From assembly GCA_910589415.1 (NCBI GenBank), contig OU342637.1:40702162-40766161 (forward strand): DNA of 64,000 nucleotides, in the 5' to 3' direction. The notes below the pieces were generated by a model. That model was not told the origin of the DNA. It saw only the letters and a program-made list of their open reading frames with translations, and did not search any database. The DNA comes from Malachius bipustulatus. Taxonomy: Eukaryota; Arthropoda; Insecta; Coleoptera; Melyridae. Below are positions 55,942-64,000 of the stretch, in pieces. Position 1 is the first letter of the stretch. Each line of letters opens with the position of its first letter. A program made the translations under genes and the position numbers.

Positions 55942-56840
55942 GTGGAGCGGAGAGGCTGAAAATATGCACAAAAAATTTTTCGGAGTAGAAAGATATGGGA
56001 CCGGTACCATCATGTTAAGAGATCTTTGGGGCACTAGAATCTCGTTTTACGACAAGCTCCCTTGGTGCTGACAAAAGTTACAGCCCTTTGAATCTCAGAT
56101 TTGTGATTTTTTTTCACGAGTAATAGTATTTTAGAGTAATAGTAATAGAGCAAAGTATTTTTTTTATCCGTCACCGGTTGACATTGGGGACTCTAGTTTT
56201 GTTTTTCCTTTACAGTTATGATCACTGAACGAAATGACGTATTTGAAATGCAAGAAGTTCGTTCAATTTTTAAAATATTCAATGTTTTTGACCGATTAAA
56301 CACACAATTTCTGCAAAGTTGCGACTTTGAACACCTTTAAATTTTTTTTTCACGATATCGATTTCAGTTTTTTTGTTACCATCTGATAAAATGAAGCTTT
56401 GTGAATATTTTATTTCGTATAATAACATGTAGTCGCGTTTCAAAAATAAACTTTCTAGAGCCGTTTATATGAAACCCTGAAGTTGAACAGATATGTTTAG
56501 CATAGAACGGACGGAGTGCGAGTATAGCGCGGCGACGGCTGTTGAACAAGGAACGGCTGAGGATAAGATTGTTACTGCGAGTGTTACTGTTATGTACCTA
56601 TTCAATAATAATTTAGGGACGTTTATTTATTGTAATATTGTTTACGCACAATTGAATCAAAATTGGTTGTTTACGTCTTAGTTATCATGGCGGAAACTAT
56701 GACTTTACGACTAGCGGGCCGTAAAGTAGAGAAAAAGCCCGGCGGGCCGTAAAGTAGAGAAAAAGCCCGGCGATTATGAAACATACTAAGGGATTATATT
56801 ATAAATATAATTAATTATTTGTAATATTAAAATAGTTTCG

Positions 56841-56910
56841 TGGCCCAGCGGGGAATCGAACCCCTGACCTCCTGATTACACGTCAGGTGTGCTTACCACT
56901 ACACCACCCA
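56841..56910 (-). other. tRNA-like sequence with Pol III A and B boxes (copy 1)
   Basis: The minus strand has an A-box-like TGGTGTAGTGGTAAG, an anticodon-like arm CCTGA-CGTGTAA-TCAGG and a perfect B box GGTTCGATTCC. The acceptor stem does not pair properly and base 33 is G instead of the universal U, so it is not a normal tRNA gene. A TTTTT terminator follows at about 56757 on the minus strand. It may be a SINE head or tRNA pseudogene; Pol III transcription is possible. Confidence 0.6.
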
Positions 56911-57236
56911 GGTCACTTACTGTTGCTTTGATCAGATCGGCTATATGAGTTGTTGTTGTTTCTCTCTCTGTGTGAACGAGGAACGAGTGGTCGCTACAGT
57001 TAAAAACACAGTTGGAAACATTCTGGAAAGTAATTCCATCAACCAGAAGTCGCTTCTGAAGAATGTCTCATTGCGAAATTATTACAAGTTGACTTATCGA
57101 TTATATTAATTATTCAACGTCAAACGCTGCTGTCAAATAATTAATTTTAAACGAACGTCAAAAATTATTATTTTATATTAGAAATATTATTGTTATTGTA
57201 TTGATGCAATTGTGCGTAAAACGTTGTACGTACTCT

Positions 57237-58052
57237 CTGTACACTGAGAGTTGTCCGTTGTCATGCCACACTGATTCTGACTAAACAATTTCATTTAATT
57301 CGATTTGAATCGTACACTTATTTCTAAGTCGAACCAGATGTGGTATCGCAGTTCGTGTCAGTGGCGTGTGTTGAGGAATAATGAATATCCTACAAATATA
57401 TTATTTCGACAAGTTATTGACGAAGTAGAGCCTTGCAACTTTTTGATAACAAATATATATAATGCAAGTAAATAAGAATGATAATAATTATTATTGTTAT
57501 CATCACGATAGAAATATCATGTCACCTACCTGCTGGTTGCCGTTTAAAAGAAAGAATAACACCTCCGTTTTCTTATTTTCAAGTAAAATATTCCAGCAAT
57601 TTTACCACAAGACCACGTACTAGGGAGTTCAATCGTTTCCCAGGCAAAACAAGGAAATAGATTTTTAGGCATTCGCGAAATTAAGTTACTCATAGTTTAT
57701 CACACCGTACAATATAACACAGGTAATTCTGCTAATTTCGTATTAAAAAGTTTCAAATCACAACAAAAACCTTATTTAGTATATTTACCGCTGACACTGA
57801 CACTACTGAGAGTAGCGACGAGTGCGACGACAATCTTATCGTAATATCGTATTAATCTGAGCGTATCAAGACGCGAGTCGATACTTCCGTCTCACTCTCG
57901 CTCATCTTTTTAGAATTGCTGACGATTCAAACGTATTTCTGACAATACGTCCCATTTTAACTCGATTGACTATGCAATGTAATAGAAGGAGTAGGAAACA
58001 TAACGAGATGATGTATCCTTAGTTCTCACAACAGACAACTCTCAGTGTACAG
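57237..58052. repeat. 816-bp MITE inside tandem unit 1
   Basis: Inverted ends CTGTACACTGAGAGTTGTCC and the inverse of CTGTACACTGAGAGTTGTCT. Unit 2 shows the uninterrupted sequence GTACGTACCTCTGCCCG, so the insertion site is known to within a few bases. The direct repeat could be TAC, but the ends are not fully resolved. No ORF recognised. Confidence 0.7.
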
Positions 58053-58070
58053 ACTTTACCTCTGCCCGAA

Positions 58071-58182
58071 GGAAAGATTACGCCCTTAGCCGAATAAAGG
58101 CCCTCCGCTGGCGCGTCGGGCCTCAAACTTCGTCCGCGGGCGTAATCTTCTTCCTTCGGCCCTCTGTACGTAAATAACTATT
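58071..58182. repeat. GC-rich hairpin, copy 1
   Basis: Inverted arms CCGAAGGAAAGATTACGCCC and GGGCGTAATCTTCTTCCTTCGG around CCTCCGCTGGCGCGTCGGG. Copy 2 is at 58740-58858. Confidence 0.75.
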
Positions 58183-58351
58183 ACGCACAATTGAATCAAA
58201 ATTGGTTGTTTACGTCTTAGTTACCATGGCGGAAACTATGACTTTACGACTAGCGGGCCGTAAAGTAGAGAAAAAGCCCGGCGATTATGAAACATACTAA
58301 GGGATTATATTATAAATATAATTAATTATTTGTAATATTAAAATAGTTTCG

Positions 58352-58421
58352 TGGCCCAGCGGGGAATCGAACCCCTGACCTCCTGATTACACGTCAGGTG
58401 TGCTTACCACTACACCACCCA
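58352..58421 (-). other. tRNA-like sequence with Pol III A and B boxes (copy 2)
   Basis: Identical to copy 1 over the tRNA-like part, as part of the tandem duplication. Confidence 0.6.
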
Positions 58422-58739
58422 GGTCACTTACTGTTGCTTTGATCAGATCGGCTATATGAGTTGTTGTTTCTCTCTCTGTGTGAACGAGGAACGAGTGGTC
58501 GCTACAGTTAAAAACACAGTTGGAAACATTCTGGAAAGTAATTCCATCAACCAGAAGTCGCTTCTGAAGAATGTCTCATTGCGAAATTAATACAAGTTGA
58601 CTTATCGATTATATTAATTATTCAACGTCAAACGCTGCTGTCAAATAATTAATTTTAAACGAACGTCAAAAATTATTATTTTATATTAGAAATATTATTG
58701 TTATTGTTTTGATGCAATTGTGCGTAAAACGTTGTACGT

Positions 58740-58858
58740 ACCTCTGCCCGAAGGAAAGATTACGCCCTTAGCCGAATAAAGGCCCTCCGCTGGCGCGTCG
58801 GGCCTCAAACTTCGTCCGCGGGCGTAATCTTCTTCCTTCGGCCCTCTGTACGTAAATA
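58740..58858. repeat. GC-rich hairpin, copy 2
   Basis: Same as copy 1, in tandem unit 2. The outer ends carry GTACGTA/TACGTAC. Confidence 0.75.
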
Positions 58859-58866
58859 ACTATTAA

Positions 58867-60171
58867 ATAAGGCTTTGTTATTTATTAAATATTTTAACAT
58901 GCTTGAAATTCATTGAAAATATTCATATTTTCAATTGGTTAATATACCTAAAGGGCAATAGAAAGCAAGGTATGGTCTAAGCAAGGTACGTATAATAGGT
59001 ATACCTATCTACGATATGCGGTTACACCTATTACACCTTAGAGCGGCTGGACGTCATAATTATTATGCGAAGTATGTTCTGTTTATTCTGTTTATCTCTC
59101 CGATATGAATAAATTGAAAACCAAAAATTCGAAAATGTATGATTTCTTAAATGAGGGTAATTTCGTAGTCAAAAAGACTGCAGAAAAGAGATTCAATTGT
59201 GTAGCTTTCGACATGGCATTAGAGCAAAGCATTAATAGAGACTGCAAAAGCATCGGCAAAAGCTATGGGGGGAGGGGGTAGTGGGCTTCACTAAAAAACA
59301 AGAAACCTTATTGAGATGGTTAGTAACAAGACATTCACTTGGTGATTATGTAAAAAAAAGTGAAATACTGTCCCGAACTGATCACCGTCAACGGCAACAG
59401 TGCAGTACTGAAAAATAACGGGATGAAAAAGACATACAAAAAATGATGGAGCTATTTGAAGAGCAATGGACAAATCCATTTGATTGTCGATAATTCCCGA
59501 GAATTTAATTAATATTACTACTGGGTGGATCGCATCAAAAGAAATTGAAAATAGCCTGATGACATGTGTCTTATTGATGCCAAAAAGAACCACGAGGACT
59601 TCATGAAAAATATTTTTTATGCAGAGACTTTTTTGGCAGCTGTTGGGTCCGAAGCTATGTTTAGAAGAGTTCTAACCATTACTCGCTTAAACCTTTAACT
59701 GATACGTCAGATATAATGTCATATGAATTATCTTCTGTTCCTTTGTCAATATTTCATGAAGATTTTACAACGAGAAAAAACGTTAAGTCGGATTTAAAGT
59801 CAAGACTGAAGGGACACTCTACTTCTGTTTTGTATCAAATTTCCGATATCGTTGACTCTATTCTAATAGATGGGATGGCAATGATTCAAATCAGTTAAAG
59901 AAACAAAGCGAACATTTAATGATCTCTGCAATTTACTTTTGACAAAAATTAGTATTGCCAACATACTTCGCATAATAATTATGACGTCCAGCCGCTCTAA
60001 GGTGTAATAGGTGTAACCGCATATCGTAGATAGGTATACCTATTATACGTACCTTGCTTAGACCATACCTTGCTTTCTATTGCCCTTTAGGTATATTAAC
60101 CAATTGAAAATATGAATATTTTCAATGAATTTCAAGCATGTTAAAATATTTAATAAATAACAAAGCCTTAT
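58867..60171 (+). mobile_element. TTAA-flanked element with perfect 212-bp inverted ends
   Basis: 1305 bp, flanked by TTAA (58863-58866 and 60172-60175), the target of piggyBac-type transposons. Ends start ATAAGGCTTTGTTATTTATT. The two arms (58867-59078 and 59960-60171) appear identical, suggesting a recent event. The interior (next entry) has no transposase. PiggyBac relationship is inferred from the TTAA only. Confidence 0.75.
59105..59897 (+). pseudogene. Broken ORF of an uncharacterised arthropod family inside the TTAA element
   Basis: Starts MNKLKTKNSKMYDFLNEGNF and continues VAFDMALEQSINRDCKSIGK to a stop at 59279-59281. Another frame follows (VVGFTKKQETLLRWLVTRHS, then LGDYVKKSEIL). 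Later pieces include MELFEEQWTNPF and YELSSVPLSIFHEDFTTRKN, VKSDLKSRLKG, DIVDSILIDG. The order of an E-Q, VGFT, RW, LS.VP.S.F and DG motif reminds me of a large uncharacterised protein family common in arthropod genomes; I do not know its function. Multiple stops and frameshifts are present. Confidence 0.45.
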
Positions 60172-60939
60172 TTAAACAATATTACAATAAATAAACGTCC
60201 CTAAATTATTATTGAATAGGTACATTACAGTAACACTCGCAGTAACAATCTTATCCTCAGCCGTTCCTTGTTCAACAGCCGTCGCCGCGCTATAACTCGC
60301 ACTCCGTTCGTTCTATGCTAAACATATCTGTTCAACTTCAGGGTTTCATATAAACGGCTCTAGAAAGTTTATTTTTGAAACGCGACTACATGTTATACGA
60401 AATAAAATGTTCACAAAGCTTCATTTTATCAGATGGTAACAAAAAAACTGAAATCGATATCGTGAAAAAAAAAATTTAAAGGTGTTCAAAGTCGGAACTT
60501 TGCAGAAATTGTGTGTTTAATCGGTCAAAAACACTGAATATTTTGAAAATTGAACAAACTTCTTGCATTTCAAATACGTCATTTCGTTCACTGATCATAA
60601 CTATAAGGGAAAAACAAAACTAGAGTCCCCAATGTCAACCGGTGACGGAGAAAAAAAAATACTTTGCGAAGCTATTACTCGTGAAAAAAAATCACAAATC
60701 TGAGATTCAAAGGGCTGTAACTTTTGTCAGCACCAAGGGAGCTTGTCGTAAAACGAGATTCTAGTGCCCCAAAGATCCCTTAATATGATGGTACCGGTCC
60801 CATATCTTTCTACTCCGAAAAATTTTTCTACCTTAAATAAGCGAGATAGCGGGCTCTTTCCGCTCCACTACATGGGAATACACATGAGACCGCAAGGATC
60901 TACGTCCAAAGATTTCCAATTCGTAGACATTTTATTTTT

Positions 60940-62640
60940 TATTTACTTATTTATTTATTTAAGTATTTACATTTACGGGCAAGCCCAAATAATGTATTTA
61001 CAGTTACACAACACTTATATTGGAATTAACTAATAATTAACTCATTTTACTTATTAACAAATCGAGCACCCTGTCATTGATTGCTAAGGAAAGTTTTCAG
61101 TGCCCTTAAGGAGCTGAAAAATATGTCCAAGCCAGGATAGCGAGTCATAAAGTCGTTAGTATGGTTGATCATATCTGTTATTGGAGAGAATACGCCATAA
61201 TTAGTTTTGTGTGGTGGTGAAGCAAATAGGGCAGCTGATCTTGTGGGGTATATAGGAGTTCGAATAGCAATTTGCGCTAACAATTCCGGACAGCTAAGGA
61301 CCATTGAAGAGCTTGTAGATAAAAATTACATATCGACCAGAACGTCTAGCTTGCAGCGACTGGCAGTGAACGAGCTGGAGCCTTTCTGGGTAGGTATATA
61401 CGGATTTGTCAATATTGGACTTGAATAAAAGATAATTGATCATTTTTCGTTGTACCCGTTCCAAACGATCAATGTGACAGTTGTAGTTGGGGTTCCAAAC
61501 AAGAGAGCCGAATCCCAAGATTGATCTGACCAAAGAGAAGTACAAAATTTTTATAGATGAAATGTCCTTGAAATCTCTTGTTTGGCGCTTAATAAAACCT
61601 ACCAACCTGTAGCATCGGCCAATAATTGAGGAAATATGTGCCTCGAAGCATAATTTAGAATCAAGAATCATTCCCAGGTCTCTAACCTTGTATTCGCGTT
61701 GTAAAAGTTGGCCATCCGTATAATATGAAAACACAAGTGGCGAAATTTTCCTGGAGAATGATATCACGCAACATTTATCTCTGTTCAAGAAGAGTTTATT
61801 AGCTATGCACCATTCATTCAATCTGTCCAAGTCGCTTTGCAGCTTTAAAGAATCTGACAGATCATTGACGACCGCGAACACCTTCACATCATCTGCAAAT
61901 AGTAGGGATTTAGAGTATTTAAAGACAGCTGTTATGTCATTTATGAATAAGGAGAACAATAGTGGACCGCAGTGACTCCCCTGTGGTACACACGACGTTA
62001 CCGATATTTCGTACGAAACATAGCTTCTAATCTTCACCACCTGGGTTCTACCATGTAAGAAGGTTTCTAGCCATGATAGCATATTGCCCGAAATGCCGTA
62101 ATGGAAGAGTTTCTCAGTGAGCAAAGACAGGTCCACCCTATCGAAGGCTTTACTAAAATCTGTGTAAACAGAGTCGACCTGTAGCCCAGACTCTATAGCA
62201 TTATAAATATAGGAGGTATAGCACAATAGATTTGTTTCCACGCTGCGTCCGCGATAAAAACCATGTTGTTGGTCAGCAATATGGTTCCTAAAAACATTGA
62301 ATATTACATCCGAAACCAGAGAATCAAAGACCTTTGCTATAGCACTTACCATACATATAGGTCTATAATTTATAACCTTATTTTTATCACCAGATTTAAA
62401 TAAAGTAAAAACAAATGACATTTTCCACTTTTTTGGAAAATAGCCCTTGCACATTGAGTGATTATAAATAAGAGAGATAGGCAAGGCTAATGAGGATTTG
62501 AAAAGTTTCAAAAAGAAAGCTGAGATTCCATCTGGAGCGGGATTATAATTTTCTTTTAGCTTACTCAGCCCATGAAGGACATCAAGCTCTGTGAAGGCGA
62601 TGTCGCTTAATTGAAAAGTGTTTTCGATATCTGAAGGTAA
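60940..62640 (-). mobile_element. 5'-truncated LINE with A-rich tail
   Basis: Minus-strand non-LTR element. Its 3' end is a TAAA-type tail (AAATAAATAAATAAG on the minus strand, about 60940-60965). The 5' end stops inside the RT-coding region at about 62640, where unrelated repeat DNA begins. Confidence 0.7.
61074..62640 (-). pseudogene. LINE reverse transcriptase, one frameshift
   Basis: From about 62640: PAPDGISAFFLKLFKSSLAL, FTLFKSGDKNKVINYRPICM, motif A DSVYTDFSKAFDRVD, motif B CVPQGSHCGPLLFSLFIND, motif C SLLFADDVKVFA, and the thumb (VRSILGFGSLVWNPNYN, IDRLERVQRKMINYLLF). The catalytic residues are present. The frame changes near 61294 (KLFNGP, stop) to a frame reading PELLAQIAIRTPIYPTRSAA to a stop at 61074. 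No endonuclease is present. The upstream codons up to 62703 probably belong to the flanking repeat and not to the LINE. Confidence 0.8.
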
Positions 62641-64000
62641 GGTGTAAGCATGTACTATTGTTGAAAATTTAAAACGACTTCTAAAGTACAATGGGTACAA
62701 CATAAGTTAATATAGGGTGTAATTTTTTACATATTATTACCTATGGCAACACTTAAAAAATGCACTTTTTGACATTCGGTAAAAAAATTTTTTTTCGATA
62801 TTTTTGAAAAAGAAGAAAAATTTTTTCAAATTTATTTGCAATGTAATGGATTTTTTGTTTCCTTGATTTTTTCTATAGCGAATGGCATGAAAAACAATAT
62901 GGCGGTAATAAGAAAAACCAAAGTTGACTTTGGAAATCCCAAGATCTAGTCGGCTTTGGAAATTTTTGAAACGTCAAATAAGTAGCTCATTACGGGTTAT
63001 GTAAACCTACAAAAAAATAATAATTTTTTTTTAAATAATAAAGAAGATATGGCTAAAATAATAAAACTGCATGTTTCAAGTTTTTTCAGGATATTTCAGG
63101 AAATTCTGGGAATATTGAGAAAAAAAATTTGCCAAATACTCGTCTCAAAACAGCGCAACTTTTTTGTAATTTAACCGACTTCGTATCTCTTACCGTTTCT
63201 TGCAGTTTTTTCACCTCAATGGGACAGCCTGTATCATAAAATTGAACAATGACCGGCTTTTCTGAAAGGCCGTATTGTAAAGTAGATGACGTGTACTATT
63301 ATTGAAAATTAAAAACGACTTCCAAAGTACAAGACAACATAAGTTAACATAGGGTGTATTTTTTTACATGCTATTCCCTATGGCAACACTTAAAATAAAT
63401 GCACTGTATAGATATTTTATAAAAGTATCTTAAGATACATTTTGAAAAAAATTCTCAGTATTAAAAGTATCTTAGATACACAATGCTGCTGAAAATGTCT
63501 ATACAGGGTGACTTTTTTTCAATGTTTAGTAAAGAAGATCTCGTAAAATACTCCAGTTGAACGAACTGTTAAATAGGGAAAGTAGTGCAGTTTTATGAGC
63601 TCAGTTTGAAGCAACTTTTGTTTTTTCAAAATCTTCATGGGTGTCTAGATATTTGACAAAAACAAAATTTCATTAATTTTTTTACACTGAGATAGCGCTC
63701 TAGTTATTGGGATTAGAGAACAATACCAAGGAACAATGTTTTAAATGATTTTAAAACCAATAAAACGGCGCTATAATTTTCTTGATTTGTCATGCCATTT
63801 TAGAGTTATGACATAAACTTTTATTTTTTTTAAGTGTAAAAATCGTCCTAGCTTCTTATTTTTAGGAAAAAACATATCGATTTTTATATCGTCGTATTTA
63901 GAAAAAAAAGACATGGAATGATGTCATAGCCAACTAGGTATGACTTACATTAAAAAAAAACACAAGTTTATGTCATAACTCGAAAATAACAGGACAAATA
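62641..64000. repeat. Repeat DNA at the end of the window
   Basis: Two direct copies of a ~118-bp sequence (62651-62767 and 63288-63406), both with ACTTCYAAAGTACAA, ACATAAGTTAAYATAGGGTG and CCTATGGCAACACTTAAA. An inverted pair GAGTTATGACATAAACTTTT / AAGTTTATGTCATAACTCG lies at 63803-63822 and 63965-63984. No coding sequence recognised. Confidence 0.6.

Larger units (their letters stand above)
56643..58862. repeat. Tandem pair of ~680-bp units inside the long-TIR element
   Basis: Unit 1 (56643-58182, interrupted by the MITE at about 57237-58052) and unit 2 (58183-58862) share ACGCACAATTGAATCAAAAT at the start, the tRNA-like sequence, GCAATTGTGCGTAAAACGTT, and the CCTCTGCCCGAAGG hairpin ending GTACGTAAATAACTATT. 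Unit 1 has one additional 29-bp copy of GCGGGCCGTAAAGTAGAGAA at 56715-56770. Confidence 0.8.
55942..60868. mobile_element. 4.9-kb element with ~690-bp terminal inverted repeats
   Basis: TA on both sides (55940-55941, 60869-60870). Ends GTGGAGCGGA on both sides. After a divergent ~35 bp, the left arm (to about 56645) and the right arm (60175 on) are nearly identical inverted copies, including AGAAAGATATGGGACCGGTA, TAGCATAGAACG and GGGACGTTTATTTATTGTAA. Between the arms lies a tandemly duplicated ~680-bp unit, interrupted by an 816-bp MITE and followed by a TTAA-flanked element. No transposase for the outer element is present. Confidence 0.8.

Noticed and set aside
56841..56910. Functional tRNA gene (possible Thr-TGT or Val)
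   Set aside because: A and B boxes are good and the anticodon-like arm pairs, but the acceptor stem does not, base 33 is G, and it is part of a repeat. Kept only as tRNA-like.
57049..57080. Hammerhead ribozyme (CTGAAGA...GCGAAA)
   Set aside because: The two core boxes occur, but the sequence between them does not form a proper stem II and no stem I/III pairing was found.
57478..57660. Small ORF in the MITE
   Set aside because: Low-complexity start, no motif, located in a non-coding inverted-repeat element.
1..64000. CRISPR arrays, bacterial operons or phage genes
   Set aside because: No regularly spaced short repeats, no Shine-Dalgarno-linked ORF series; spliced gene structure and retroelements show a eukaryotic nuclear genome.

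Overview
The window looks like nuclear DNA from a repeat-laden, AT-rich arthropod genome, most likely an insect. Introns have GT-AG ends, poly(A) signals are present, and several transposon families match types common in insects. I cannot name the species; a beetle or hemipteran is only a guess. One ordinary host gene is visible: the 3' part of the splicing factor 1 gene (SF1/BBP, the branch-point binding protein), on the plus strand from 1372 to 20875. Seven exons give 422 residues covering the region upstream of the KH domain, KH-QUA2, two CCHC zinc knuckles and a proline-rich tail. The 5' exons lie upstream of the window. Almost everything else is mobile DNA, much of it nested.

Layout. 1-1371: intron sequence. 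1372-20875: SF1, with a 12.6-kb intron holding an RLE-type LINE fragment, an endonuclease/RT/RNase H LINE split by a broken P-element-like THAP transposase gene, a DD82E Tc1/mariner-group transposon with an intact 457-codon ORF, a SINE and two fold-back elements. Its last intron (5.3 kb) holds another LINE, an ~860-bp palindromic element that itself carries a short LINE derivative, and two small inverted-repeat elements. 20876-26560: intergenic MITEs, hairpins and a LINE remnant. 26580-27692: broken YqaJ-type nuclease gene. 27693-40755: a gypsy-like element with a tRNA-Lys-type primer site, broken up by a LINE fragment, a palindromic element and a whole BEL/Pao element with its own palindromic insertion. 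41607-42467: another palindromic element. 42842-49689: a second gypsy-like element on the minus strand, split by a second long-spacing DDE transposon. 49695-55941: few genes, but a 1375-bp solo LTR whose leader holds eight stem-loops sharing one seven-base loop. 55942-60868: a 4.9-kb element with ~690-bp inverted ends, an internal tandem repeat, a tRNA-like Pol III promoter and a TTAA-flanked insertion with 212-bp inverted ends. 60940-62640: a 5'-truncated LINE. 62641-64000: more repeats.

The only ORF that looks intact for mobility is the DD82E transposase. The other mobile elements carry stops, frameshifts or deletions of catalytic regions. The observation I rate highest is the stem-loop array at 52579-52999. 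Eight hairpins with unrelated stem sequences all close a loop matching GWAYTGA, just downstream of a TATA box, which suggests selected RNA structure in the leader of an LTR retrotransposon.
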